Origin: Parasalinivibrio latis
GTDB lineage: Bacteria; Pseudomonadota; Gammaproteobacteria; Enterobacterales; Vibrionaceae
Assembly: GCF_036825535.1 (NCBI RefSeq)
Contig: NZ_CP098813.1
Coordinates: forward strand, 1,240,001-1,304,000
Reading direction: 5' to 3'
Length of the DNA: 64,000 bases
In this document: positions 8,127 to 15,763 of the stretch, piece by piece
Layout of the letters: every line of letters starts with the position of its first letter
Position numbering within the stretch: the stretch's first letter is position 1
The notes under the pieces: model-generated
The model's input: the letters and a program-made list of their open reading frames with translations, nothing else
What the model was told of the DNA's origin: nothing
Databases searched by the model: none
Program-made: the position numbers and the translations under genes

Positions 8127-9014
8127 ATGAGTACCGTTTCATCGAAACCGGGTAACCTGCACAGGCTGATTGACATTAACGGATGGGCATTCGTTTCCGT
8201 GTCATTGGCACTTGTCGTTATCTTTATGGTTTATCCCATCCTGAATTCACTCTGGCTTTCCCTGCACTCGGGGAAAGGTGCAATTGTTGAATTTGTCGGG
8301 CTGGGGAATGTTATCCATCTTTTCGAAGATGAAGTCTTTCTTATCTCCCTGAAGAACACGCTGATTTTCCTTTCCGTTCAGGTGCCGGTAATGATTCTTC
8401 TGGCGTTGGCACTGTCGTCATGCCTGAATAACCCGAACCTGAAATTCAAAGGGTTCTTCCGCCTGGCTATTTTTCTGCCTTGTGTTACCTCGCTGGTCGC
8501 TTATTCCATCCTGTTTAAGAGCATGTTTTCTTACGACGGCGTCGTGAACAGCTTCCTGATGTGGCTGGGTGTTATTGATACCGGCCTGCACTGGCTGACG
8601 GACCCGTTCTGGTCGAAGGTACTGATAATACTGGCAATCACCTGGCGCTGGACTGGTCTTAACATGATCTATTACCTCGCGGCGATGCAGAACATCGACA
8701 AGTCTGTCTATGAGGCTGCCCGCATCGAGGGAGTCAGCCCCTTCAGGCAGTTTTGGTATATCACGGTACCACTGCTTAAGCCGGTCATCCTGTTCACGTC
8801 AGTGATGTCCACTATCGGCACGCTTCAACTGTTCGATGAGATTGTAAACATAACCGGTGACACTGACGCCACTATCACCCTGGCAACATACATCTACAAC
8901 CTGTCGTTCAAGTGGATGCCGAACTTCGGGTATGCCGCCACCGTGTCTTACGTGATTGTGTTCTTTGCGGCGATCATTTCCTTCATCCAATTCAGATTGT
9001 CGAAAGATAAGTGA
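8127..9014 (+). CDS. ABC sugar transporter permease (MalF/UgpA type)
   Basis: A 295-residue inner-membrane permease with six predicted membrane segments, the first near residues 20-42. The cytoplasmic EAA loop reads YEAARIEGVSPFRQFWYITVP, the docking site for the ATPase subunit. Size and composition fit the MalF-like permeases of carbohydrate uptake family 1. Its stop is followed within 8 bases by the second permease start, so the two are translationally linked. Together they form the channel for the disaccharide bound by the upstream periplasmic protein. Confidence 0.88.
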   Translation: MSTVSSKPGNLHRLIDINGWAFVSVSLALVVIFMVYPILNSLWLSLHSGKGAIVEFVGLGNVIHLFEDEVFLISLKNTLIFLSVQVPVMILLALALSSCLNNPNLKFKGFFRLAIFLPCVTSLVAYSILFKSMFSYDGVVNSFLMWLGVIDTGLHWLTDPFWSKVLIILAITWRWTGLNMIYYLAAMQNIDKSVYEAARIEGVSPFRQFWYITVPLLKPVILFTSVMSTIGTLQLFDEIVNITGDTDATITLATYIYNLSFKWMPNFGYAATVSYVIVFFAAIISFIQFRLSKDK

Positions 9015-9022
9015 GGCCGGGA

Positions 9023-9835
9023 ATGAAAAAATCGACGTATTACAACAGCCTCATGTATGGCTTTTTGATTGTCGCCACAGTGCTGTCTGTCTTTCCTTTC
9101 TGCTGGATGATTATTTCTTCAACCAACACAACTGTAGATATCAACAAAGGCAAGTACACACTCGGAGACCAGTTTTTTGTCAACCTGACCAACCTGTTTG
9201 ACCGTCTTGATGTCTGGCAGGTGTTCTGGAATACCTCAAAAATTGCCATCCTCAATACGGTGTTAACACTGGTGGTCTGCTCAATGGCTGGCTATGCCTT
9301 TGAGGTATACAAGTCACGTAGCCGGGAACGGGTGTTCAATGTCCTGCTGCTGGTAATGATGATCCCGTTCCCGGCACTGATGATTCCACTGTTCCAGATG
9401 TTTGCAGCCAGTGGCTTGCTTGATACCCACATGGCGGTGATTTTGCCAACCATTGCGGCGATTCCAATCATCTTCTATTTCCGTCAGTGCTCGGGGGCTT
9501 TCCCGAGGGATCTGATTGATGCTTCCCGTATTGAAGGCATCAAAGAGTGGAAGATTTTCGCTTATGTCTATCTCCCTGTGATGAAAAGTACCTATGCGGC
9601 AGCGTTTGTTATCTGCTTTATGAACGCGTGGAATGCGTTCCTGTGGCAACTGGTTGTGCTGTTCTCGCCAGAAAAGCAGACCTTTAACGTGGTGCTTTCT
9701 GGCCTTACATCCGGCTATTACCCGGATTACGGCATCATCATGCTCGGCTGCATTATCAGTACCTTACCTACGCTCGTCATTTTCTTCATGATGCAAAAAC
9801 AGTTCGTCGCTGGCCTAACCGGATCGGTGAAGTAA
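9023..9835 (+). CDS. ABC sugar transporter permease (MalG/UgpE type)
   Basis: A 270-residue inner-membrane permease with six predicted membrane segments. I choose ATG 9023, which follows GAGG at 9013-9016. The GTG at 9011 lies inside the previous gene's end and has no ribosome site. The EAA loop is DASRIEGIKEWKIFAYVYLP, and the C-terminus ends in a basic-capped helix (MMQKQFVAGLTGSVK) typical of MalG-like subunits. It pairs with the preceding permease. Confidence 0.87.
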   Translation: MKKSTYYNSLMYGFLIVATVLSVFPFCWMIISSTNTTVDINKGKYTLGDQFFVNLTNLFDRLDVWQVFWNTSKIAILNTVLTLVVCSMAGYAFEVYKSRSRERVFNVLLLVMMIPFPALMIPLFQMFAASGLLDTHMAVILPTIAAIPIIFYFRQCSGAFPRDLIDASRIEGIKEWKIFAYVYLPVMKSTYAAAFVICFMNAWNAFLWQLVVLFSPEKQTFNVVLSGLTSGYYPDYGIIMLGCIISTLPTLVIFFMMQKQFVAGLTGSVK

Positions 9836-9844
9836 GGAATCGTT

Positions 9845-10954
9845 ATGGCTAACATTAAACTTTCAAACGTAACCAAAAAATTCAGAAATTTCCGGGAAGG
9901 CAAAGGTGCCTATACCCACGTGATCCGCGGCGTAGACTTGGATATTGAAGACGGGGAGTTCGTTGTCCTGGTAGGTGGCTCCGGGTGCGGTAAGTCAACG
10001 TTGCTGAGGATGATTTCCGGGCTGGAAACCGTTTCTTCCGGCAGCATTTTTATCGGTGATGAAGATGTTACCCACCTCGACCCGTCGCAGCGTGACCTGA
10101 CCATGGTGTTCCAGACATATGCCCTTTATCCACACTTGTCGGTCTACGACAATATCGGTTTTGGTATGAAGCATACCGGCGTACCGAAAGACGAAATTGA
10201 CCAGAAAGTCCGTCTGGCTGCCAAAACACTGCAATTGGATAACCTGCTGGATCGCAAACCTTCGCAACTGTCCGGTGGACAGCGCCAGCGGGTTGCAATT
10301 GGCCGTTCGCTGGTACGTAACCCAAGGCTGTTCCTGTTTGATGAACCTTTATCGAACCTGGATGCTGAACTGCGCGTAGAGATGCGCCTTCAAATTGCCA
10401 AGCTCCATGAAGAGCTGAAAACCACCATGATTTACGTTACCCATGATCAGGTGGAAGCCATGACGCTGGCAGACAAGATTGTGGTGTTGAAAGAAGGGCA
10501 GATTGAGCAGGTTGGGTCGCCGCTTGAAATATACAAAAAGCCGGTCAATGAATTTGTCGCCTGTTTTATCGGTTCCCCGGCAATGAACCTTATTCCGGCG
10601 GTTGTTGATGCAGTTTCAGGCGGTGAAGTCACCATCAGGCTGCCGGATGGGCAAACCCTGACCCTCACAACAACCCAGGGACAGCTCACCGCTAATGACC
10701 GGGTGAAATTTGGCATCCGGCCGGAGCACCTTTCTGTCCGGAGTAAAGGTACCGCATCTTTGATGTTCACCAATGAAGTGTCTGAACGTCTCGGGTCGAG
10801 TACTTACCTGTTCGGCCAGATTGCGGGGGTGGACAACATGAAGGTGCATGTCAGCAGGGACGTAGAGTTTTCAAAATTTGAGAATATCGAGCTCCATTTT
10901 GATATTGAAAACGCACACCTGTTCGACAGCGCCGGGCTTTGTATAACCAGCTAA
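9845..10954 (+). CDS. ABC sugar transporter ATP-binding protein (MalK/UgpC/MsmK type)
   Basis: A 369-residue ATPase that powers the importer from the cytoplasmic face. Motifs in order are Walker A GGSGCGKST (about residue 42), Q-loop VFQTYALYPHLSVYDNIGF, signature LSGGQRQR, Walker B LFLFDEPLSNLD and switch histidine VTHD. The last 120 residues form the MalK-type OB-fold regulatory domain with GIRPEHL. It starts 10 bases after the second permease. MalK-like subunits of this kind may serve more than one importer, but its position makes this cluster its main partner. Confidence 0.9.
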   Translation: MANIKLSNVTKKFRNFREGKGAYTHVIRGVDLDIEDGEFVVLVGGSGCGKSTLLRMISGLETVSSGSIFIGDEDVTHLDPSQRDLTMVFQTYALYPHLSVYDNIGFGMKHTGVPKDEIDQKVRLAAKTLQLDNLLDRKPSQLSGGQRQRVAIGRSLVRNPRLFLFDEPLSNLDAELRVEMRLQIAKLHEELKTTMIYVTHDQVEAMTLADKIVVLKEGQIEQVGSPLEIYKKPVNEFVACFIGSPAMNLIPAVVDAVSGGEVTIRLPDGQTLTLTTTQGQLTANDRVKFGIRPEHLSVRSKGTASLMFTNEVSERLGSSTYLFGQIAGVDNMKVHVSRDVEFSKFENIELHFDIENAHLFDSAGLCITS

Positions 10955-10980
10955 TAAGTATATTTTTCAGTCCTTTTTCC

Positions 10981-11003
10981 AAGGCCCGGCTCCGGGCCTT
11001 TTT
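10981..11003 (+). terminator. Rho-independent terminator closing the importer operon
   Basis: AAGGCCCGG (10981-10989) and CCGGGCCTT (10992-11000) form a tight stem followed by T residues. Confidence 0.85.
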
Positions 11004-11100
11004 CTATGTTTTCTCCATTTATGCCTGTACTGCGGTTTGTACTTCAGCCTGTTTCCTGTTTGAATCGGTACAATAAATACGTACAACAACAGGGATGTGT

Positions 11101-11517
11101 ATGCAAATTACCGGGGAATGTTTTTGTGGTTCGGTGACCTACCGGATATCCGGCAAGCTCAGTGACCCGCGATCCTGTCACTGCTCCCGCTGTCGAAAAG
11201 CGTTCAGTGCCCAGGCTTCAGCCTATGCGCTGGTCTCTCCGGGCAGTTTCAAGTGGGAGAGCGGTGAAGAACTGCTGACATCCTATGTCGGTGAGCATGG
11301 TTTCGGCATACAGTTTTGCAGTAAATGCGGCTCGACACTTTGTGGAATCTATAACGGTGACGTTCATGGTGTTACGTTGGGTTGCGTGAACGGAGACCCG
11401 GAACTTGAGCCGGTTACGCATATCTTTGTAGGTTCAAAGGCCGCATGGGAACGGATCCCAGACGGCGTCATCCAGTTTGATGAAAGGCCGCCAGAACCCG
11501 GCAAGGGAATGGAATGA
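11101..11517 (+). CDS. GFA/CENP-V family zinc protein (second copy type)
   Basis: A 138-residue member of the glutathione-dependent formaldehyde-activating enzyme family. Zinc ligands are C7-F-C9-G, S-C26-H-C28-S-R-C31 and F-C73-S-K-C76. I take ATG 11101, which has AGGG six bases before it; ATG 11095 is the alternative. It overlaps the methyltransferase gene by four bases (ATGA), so the two are one transcript. It is only distantly similar to the family member at 1963, so the two are not a recent duplication. No reaction is proven for most of this family. Confidence 0.87.
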   Translation: MQITGECFCGSVTYRISGKLSDPRSCHCSRCRKAFSAQASAYALVSPGSFKWESGEELLTSYVGEHGFGIQFCSKCGSTLCGIYNGDVHGVTLGCVNGDPELEPVTHIFVGSKAAWERIPDGVIQFDERPPEPGKGME

Positions 11518-12128
11518 AAGCGCGGTATGATCTGATAGCAGAGCAATGGATAAGCCTGCGTCATACACTTCCTCCGAAAGATCTGGCCTTATTTGAGCTA
11601 TTTGAAAAAGGCCTTCCTGAACATGGTCAGGTTCTGGACCTGGGTTGTGGCCACGGCACACCGGTTGCTGCATTTCTCGCTGGGAAAGGTCATGCTATTA
11701 CCGGTGTTGACCGTTCAGGGAAATTGCTGGCACAAGCCCGGCAATCCTTTCCGGAACACATCTGGGAACTCTGCGAACTGGAGGATTATCAACCTTCCGG
11801 GTCATATGACGGGGTGGTGATATGGGATTCAATGTTCCACCTACCAAGAAATGAGCACCTGATACTGCTCAGAAAAGTCTCAGAGGTATTGGAACCCGGT
11901 GGTCTTGTGATTCTTTCAAGCGGCGGCTTAGAGGAAGATTTGCCGGGAAAGGCCGGTTTTACCGATTTCATGTTCGATGTTGAATTTTTCTACGATGCTT
12001 TTCCCATCCATGTATTGCACAGACACTGTGAAAATATGGGGTTTGAAATTGTCTGCAGTACTTTGGTCAACGAGCCTGACGGCGGCCGGGATAAAGGGCG
12101 ATTGGGTGTGCTGCTGAAAAAGTGTTGA
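11514..12128 (+). CDS. SAM-dependent class I methyltransferase
   Basis: A 204-residue Rossmann-fold methyltransferase. The SAM-binding motif I is VLDLGCGHGTPVAAFL near residue 40, motif II acidic VDRSGKLL follows, and the post-motif block reads DGVVIWDSMFHLP and LEPGGLVILSSGG. The start overlaps the end of the GFA-family gene by four bases, which couples their translation. The acceptor is not identifiable; small-molecule methylation is more likely than DNA or RNA methylation, because no target-recognition domain is present. Confidence 0.87.
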   Translation: MKARYDLIAEQWISLRHTLPPKDLALFELFEKGLPEHGQVLDLGCGHGTPVAAFLAGKGHAITGVDRSGKLLAQARQSFPEHIWELCELEDYQPSGSYDGVVIWDSMFHLPRNEHLILLRKVSEVLEPGGLVILSSGGLEEDLPGKAGFTDFMFDVEFFYDAFPIHVLHRHCENMGFEIVCSTLVNEPDGGRDKGRLGVLLKKC

Positions 12129-12179
12129 ACCGTGTTATCGTGGAACAATAATCGCAGTAAACGAAAGGATTCGTTCAGG

Positions 12180-12707
12180 ATGTACGATAAATTCAGGGTA
12201 TTACAGGCTTTAGGTGCTGGGGAGTTTGCCCATTTAAACGGCTCTCTGATAGCTCATCTCCAGGGTACGTACCAACTGCTCCGAACCTGGGCTGCCAGCG
12301 AAACCCTCTGTGATGCTGGGCTGTTCCATGCTGCCTACGGAACAGCTGGTTTCGACGGTAGCCTTATCTCCTTGGACACTCGTTCTGAAATTGCCAACAC
12401 CATAGGTGGAGATGCTGAGGCGCTGGTATATCTCTATTGTTGCTGCGATCGTGATTATACGTTTCCGAAAATTACCCCCGACAGCTTTCCTTTCCGGGAC
12501 AGGTTTACCGGTAAGGAATTTGAGCTTGAACCGGAGACTGCCCGGCAATTCTGTGAACTCACCGTTGCCAATGAACTTGAATTGGTGATTTCAAGCGATG
12601 AGTTCAAAGCTAAGTATGGCGATGAACTTAGGGTGCTGTTCGCTGATATGAACCCCTATTTGTCAGAACCTGCAAGGGAAGCATGGGATATTTGGATGTC
12701 GTCATAA
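12180..12707 (+). CDS. Conserved hypothetical protein, HD-like (resembles DUF6817)
   Basis: A 175-residue soluble protein. The N-terminal half, with HLNGSLIAHLQGTYQLLRTW followed by CDAGLFHAAYGTAGF, resembles the DUF6817 group, which has an HD-type helical core, although I recall this only from pattern. His residues in these two segments could bind metal. I start at ATG 12180 because AAAGGA is at 12164-12169; a GTG at 12132 would add 16 residues without a ribosome site. It follows the methyltransferase by about 50 bases. The function is unknown. Confidence 0.75.
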   Translation: MYDKFRVLQALGAGEFAHLNGSLIAHLQGTYQLLRTWAASETLCDAGLFHAAYGTAGFDGSLISLDTRSEIANTIGGDAEALVYLYCCCDRDYTFPKITPDSFPFRDRFTGKEFELEPETARQFCELTVANELELVISSDEFKAKYGDELRVLFADMNPYLSEPAREAWDIWMSS

Positions 12708-12729
12708 TGATAGGGCATGACAGCTTAAG

Positions 12730-13143
12730 ATGAAAATTAGCTATCTACTGGGACCAATCGTTTGTATTTCAGTGCTCCTGTTAACAGTTAGGTCTCTCTA
12801 CAATTACTACCCTATCAATCGAGACAGAATTGTCGGAGTATATCGGATAGATACGCAATTTTATCCAGGATCTAATGCAGATTGGCAATATGACCACTTC
12901 AGTTTTGAAATTCAGGAAAACGACAACTTTATATTTCGAGAAAAGCTAAAAGATGGTTCTATTAAGATTAAAAAAGGGCGGGTTGAGTGGTATCGAAGAA
13001 GCTCTCCAATGTTATTTAGGATAAATATAGATCATGATTTGGTAGATAAATATCCGGCCTTATATCGTGGTAATCGTAAATTTTATTTTGTTTTCGAAAC
13101 GAAATTCGGGAATATGTTTTATAGAAAAATAGATAAAGGTTAA
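12730..13143 (+). CDS. Hypothetical membrane-anchored protein
   Basis: A 137-residue protein that I do not recognise. Residues 5-24 form a single hydrophobic segment (LLGPIVCISVLLLTV), probably an uncleaved anchor. The remaining approximately 110 residues are rich in Tyr, Phe and Lys with alternating beta-like patterns and would lie outside the cytoplasm. The gene is clearly more AT-rich than its neighbours, which suggests recent acquisition or weak constraint. It has no convincing ribosome site beyond a purine-rich stretch. Confidence 0.6.
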   Translation: MKISYLLGPIVCISVLLLTVRSLYNYYPINRDRIVGVYRIDTQFYPGSNADWQYDHFSFEIQENDNFIFREKLKDGSIKIKKGRVEWYRRSSPMLFRINIDHDLVDKYPALYRGNRKFYFVFETKFGNMFYRKIDKG

Positions 13144-13187
13144 TACTACTAATAATCTAATATATGTGGCTTTTCCATGGAGGATAG

Positions 13188-13889
13188 ATGACCGACGCTA
13201 TAAAACACATCGGTATCGTGGGTTGTTCCGCTGAGGGGGCGGCACTCTGCTATAAAACGATTTGCAAAGAGAGTGCAGACTGGCTGGGGGAATACGCCCA
13301 TCCGGAAGTATCCATGCATACTCACAGCCTCGCCGATTATGTGAAGTACCTGGAAGCAGGAGATTTGGATGGCGTCGCCGCACTGATGCTTTCCTCTGCG
13401 GAAAAGCTTAACAAGCAGGGAGCCGACTTCCTTATTTGCCCGGACAATACCATTCACCAAGTGATGGATAGGGTGGCCCCGTCTTCCCCGCTGCCTTGGT
13501 TGCATATCGCTGACGCAGTAACAGAGAATGCAAATAACGTCGGGTTCCGGAATATAGGCATTCTTGGCACACGCTGGCTGGTGGAAAGCGATGTGTACCC
13601 GTCTCATATCGAAGCGGCCGGTATGGGGTGGTTGAGGCCAAATCCGGAAGAAATAAACGAAACCAGCCGGATTATTATGGAAGAGTTGGTACACGGGAAC
13701 TTCCTTCCGGACTCAATTGCGTATTTCCAGAATGTAATACATAACCTCAGAGAGCGGGGCTGTGACAGCGTCGTGTTGGGTTGCACGGAAATCCCACTGA
13801 TAATCAGTGATGACAACTCGGTACTCACTACATTGGACTCAACCCGGCTGCTGGCAAGGGCGGCGATAAGGAAAGCGGTAAACGGGTAG
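13188..13889 (+). CDS. Aspartate/glutamate racemase family protein
   Basis: A 233-residue member of the Asp/Glu racemase superfamily, which works with two cysteines as acid and base. The first candidate cysteine is in LICPDNTIHQ and the second in VLGCTEIPLI, the standard positions. The N-terminal GIVGCSAEGAALCY differs from the GGMS or GGMGP start of most aspartate racemases, so the substrate may differ. A GGAGG ribosome site precedes ATG 13188. It appears to be transcribed alone. Amino-acid racemisation is the likely role; the exact amino acid is open. Confidence 0.85.
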   Translation: MTDAIKHIGIVGCSAEGAALCYKTICKESADWLGEYAHPEVSMHTHSLADYVKYLEAGDLDGVAALMLSSAEKLNKQGADFLICPDNTIHQVMDRVAPSSPLPWLHIADAVTENANNVGFRNIGILGTRWLVESDVYPSHIEAAGMGWLRPNPEEINETSRIIMEELVHGNFLPDSIAYFQNVIHNLRERGCDSVVLGCTEIPLIISDDNSVLTTLDSTRLLARAAIRKAVNG

Positions 13890-14005
13890 CCCACCGGTAT
13901 AGACCTTATGTGATCTGATATTGGCACATTTCTGTATTGAAAATCATACTGTTAGTACAGAGACAATCATTTGCTCTTAAACCATGAGCGTATGAGGGAG
14001 TGCCA

Positions 14006-14281
14006 ATGAAAAATGAACTCAACATCGCAAAACTGCTTGCCGCTTTTGAAGTGGTCATGGAAAAAGGCGGAGAGACAGAGTTTGGTAAGCTATACAAGGG
14101 CATTGAAGCGTCCACGGATTACGATGGTTACAACGTCTACCTGCGGGGAAATGGTGTTGAGTTACACATTGGGTTTCACAACACTTACGACCTGAAATAC
14201 GATCAAGAGCATCTGAAAGAGAGCTTTCTGAAAAAGATAGACGCATTGGTGACCCACAAAATTGTGGATGACCATCATTGA
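14006..14281 (+). CDS. DUF3081 family small protein
   Basis: A 91-residue protein matching the DUF3081 pattern that I associate with marine gammaproteobacteria: an acidic N-terminal helix, then YDGYNVYLRGNGVELHIGFHNTY and a C-terminal basic helix. I start at ATG 14006, five bases after AGGGAG; a GTG at 14000 is inside the ribosome site. It has no signal peptide or membrane segment. The function of the family is unknown to me. Confidence 0.78.
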   Translation: MKNELNIAKLLAAFEVVMEKGGETEFGKLYKGIEASTDYDGYNVYLRGNGVELHIGFHNTYDLKYDQEHLKESFLKKIDALVTHKIVDDHH

Positions 14282-14395
14282 TGTAAACACGTAAGGGACC
14301 GATGCCCACGAAAGATAGGTTTGCCGTGATACCCGGGGGCGGTCACCCGGATAATGACGGTTGACAACCGGCTTCCCCTATATAACGATAACTTT

Positions 14396-14446
14396 ATGAA
14401 TACGAATATCGAGTCACGCAATGTACGAATTACCATCATTCCATAG
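14396..14446 (+). other. Possible 16-codon leader peptide before the nucleotide kinase gene
   Basis: An ATG at 14396 opens MNTNIESRNVRITIIP and stops at TAG 14444-14446, inside the first of two hairpins: the ATTCC/GGAAT stem at about 14438-14453, then GGTGGGTTTTTG. A second hairpin at 14482-14505 looks like a terminator. The arrangement resembles an attenuation leader, but no Shine-Dalgarno site or run of regulatory codons is seen. This is speculative. Confidence 0.2.
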
Positions 14447-14481
14447 GAATGGTGGGTTTTTGTTACGCGTTGATTTTGCCG

Positions 14482-14505
14482 AACCCACCCCAAGAGGTGG
14501 GTTTT
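14482..14505 (+). terminator. Rho-independent terminator or attenuator
   Basis: AACCCACC (14482-14489), loop CCAAGA, GGTGGGTTTT (14496-14505). It stands 40 bases before the kinase gene at 14545, so it either ends the upstream transcript or attenuates the downstream one. Confidence 0.7.
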
Positions 14506-14544
14506 CTGTTTCTGCCTCATGGGAATCACTAAAAAGGAATTCAC

Positions 14545-15060
14545 ATGAAGAAAATCGCGGTATTCGGAAAGCCGGGCAGCGGGAAATCTGTGTTAAGTAA
14601 AGCACTCGCTTCTGCTTCCGGAATCAGGCTTTATCAACTCGACGGGATTGTCTATAAGAAAACCGGGGAGCCAGTTTCACGTGAGGTGTTCGATAAAGCA
14701 CATGCAAACATCCTGTCTTCTGAAAGTTGGATTATTGATGGTTTCGGTCCCATCAGTTCATTTAACGAACGCCTGGAAGCTGCAGATACGTTGATTTACA
14801 TCGACTTGCCCTACTTAACCAGCTATTGGTTTGTGACAAAGCGATTGCTGAAAGGGCTGTTTGTCAAACCCGAAGGTTGGCCTGAAGGAAGCTCCGTACT
14901 GAAAGGAACATTGGAGAGTTACAAAGTGCTCAGGCTATGCCCGAAGTTCTGGAATGACGACTTCGCGGCCAAGCTGGCAGTGATGTCGAAAAGCAAAAAT
15001 GTCTACGTGATCCGAACCGTCGCAGATCTGAACGGATTTGTAGTGAGCCACCTTGTTTAG
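14545..15060 (+). CDS. P-loop nucleotide kinase-like ATPase (adenylate kinase/FlaR type)
   Basis: A 171-residue P-loop protein. The Walker A motif FGKPGSGKSVLSKAL is at residues 7-21, and a lid-like acidic segment SWIIDGFGPI and an IYIDLPY strand (Walker B position) follow. The group is often annotated topology modulation protein, FlaR or adenylate kinase-like; it probably phosphorylates a small molecule. The ribosome site AAGGA lies directly upstream of ATG 14545. The gene seems monocistronic, behind two hairpins. Confidence 0.8.
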   Translation: MKKIAVFGKPGSGKSVLSKALASASGIRLYQLDGIVYKKTGEPVSREVFDKAHANILSSESWIIDGFGPISSFNERLEAADTLIYIDLPYLTSYWFVTKRLLKGLFVKPEGWPEGSSVLKGTLESYKVLRLCPKFWNDDFAAKLAVMSKSKNVYVIRTVADLNGFVVSHLV

Positions 15061-15099
15061 AGGCAGTTTTATGGTGTTATATCGTTCTATTTAAAGTGC

Positions 15100-15129
15100 T
15101 TTACAATCGCACTATCCAATCGTACGATT
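15100..15129 (+). promoter_or_regulatory. Promoter and palindromic operator of the toxin-antitoxin pair
   Basis: TTTACA at 15100-15105 and TACGAT at 15123-15128 are separated by exactly 17 bases, a good sigma-70 promoter. The -10 box lies inside a perfect 12-base palindrome AATCGTACGATT (15118-15129), which is placed to let the antitoxin, alone or with toxin, block transcription. Confidence 0.72.
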
Positions 15130-15167
15130 TAAAGTATTAACCAGTTTGAAATACGAAGGTCAGTGTC

Positions 15168-15428
15168 ATGACAATTACAGCGAATGACGTCAAAGTACGC
15201 GGTATTAAGGTGATAAAAGAGGCTATTGAAGACGGTTTGCCTCACGCTGTAACTGAACGTGGCAAGCCAGCCTTTTATGCGATCAGTGTTGAAGATTATG
15301 CTGAGTTTCAAGAATGGCGTTTAGACAAAGCGATTCGTGAAGCTGAAGCAGAATATACGGCGGGTAACCATCGCACTATTACCGACATTGATGCGTACGT
15401 TGACGGGCTGGTAGATGATAAGGATTGA
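15168..15428 (+). CDS. Type II antitoxin, Phd/YefM-like
   Basis: An 86-residue antitoxin. The N-terminal part (VKVRGIKVIKEAIEDGLPHAVTERGKPAFYAISVEDYAEF) has the Phd/YefM layout: a DNA-binding fold, then a beta strand with the V-T-x-R-G-K-P-x-Y/F-x-I-S motif. The acidic, presumably flexible C-terminus (about residues 50-86) would wrap around and neutralise the toxin. It overlaps the toxin gene by 14 bases, the usual coupling. A palindrome over its promoter suggests autoregulation. Confidence 0.87.
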   Translation: MTITANDVKVRGIKVIKEAIEDGLPHAVTERGKPAFYAISVEDYAEFQEWRLDKAIREAEAEYTAGNHRTITDIDAYVDGLVDDKD

Positions 15429-15687
15429 TACAACACCTGCATTCGACCGACGTGCGAAAAAGTTTCTACGGAAACACCCTGATATGGTGGAGCCCTTTAA
15501 GAAGGTGCTTAAAATGATCCGTTTAAACCAGTTGGGACATCCTTCTTTGAGACTTCATAAAATTGAGGGCAAAGGTTGTCATTCTGTTTCGCTGAATATG
15601 TCTTATAGATTGCTGCTTGAGATAATGATTAAAGAAGACGGCAGTGTCCTTCTGATCGATATTGGCAATCACGATCAGGTCTACTGA
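15415..15687 (+). CDS. Type II toxin, RelE/StbE family
   Basis: A 90-residue small basic toxin of the RelE/ParE superfamily. Recognisable parts are the N-terminal strand IDTTPAFDRRAKKFLRKHP, the core VSLNMSYRLLLEI, where the Arg corresponds to a catalytic or RNA-contact position in RelE proteins, and the C-terminal LLIDIGNHDQVY typical of RelE/StbE members. It probably cleaves mRNA on the ribosome. Translation is coupled to the antitoxin by the overlap. A bidirectional terminator follows at 15729. Confidence 0.87.
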   Translation: MIRIDTTPAFDRRAKKFLRKHPDMVEPFKKVLKMIRLNQLGHPSLRLHKIEGKGCHSVSLNMSYRLLLEIMIKEDGSVLLIDIGNHDQVY

Positions 15688-15728
15688 ATACCTCCTCTGC
15701 ATACTCCAATCTGTTTGAACTGATTAGC

Positions 15729-15755
15729 AAAACGCCACCCGCGTGGTGGCGTTTT
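15729..15755. terminator. Bidirectional rho-independent terminator
   Basis: AAAACGCCACC (15729-15739), loop CGCGT, GGTGGCGTTTT (15745-15755). It serves both the toxin gene on the plus strand and the carboxypeptidase gene on the minus strand. Confidence 0.9.
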
Positions 15756-15763
15756 AGCACCTG

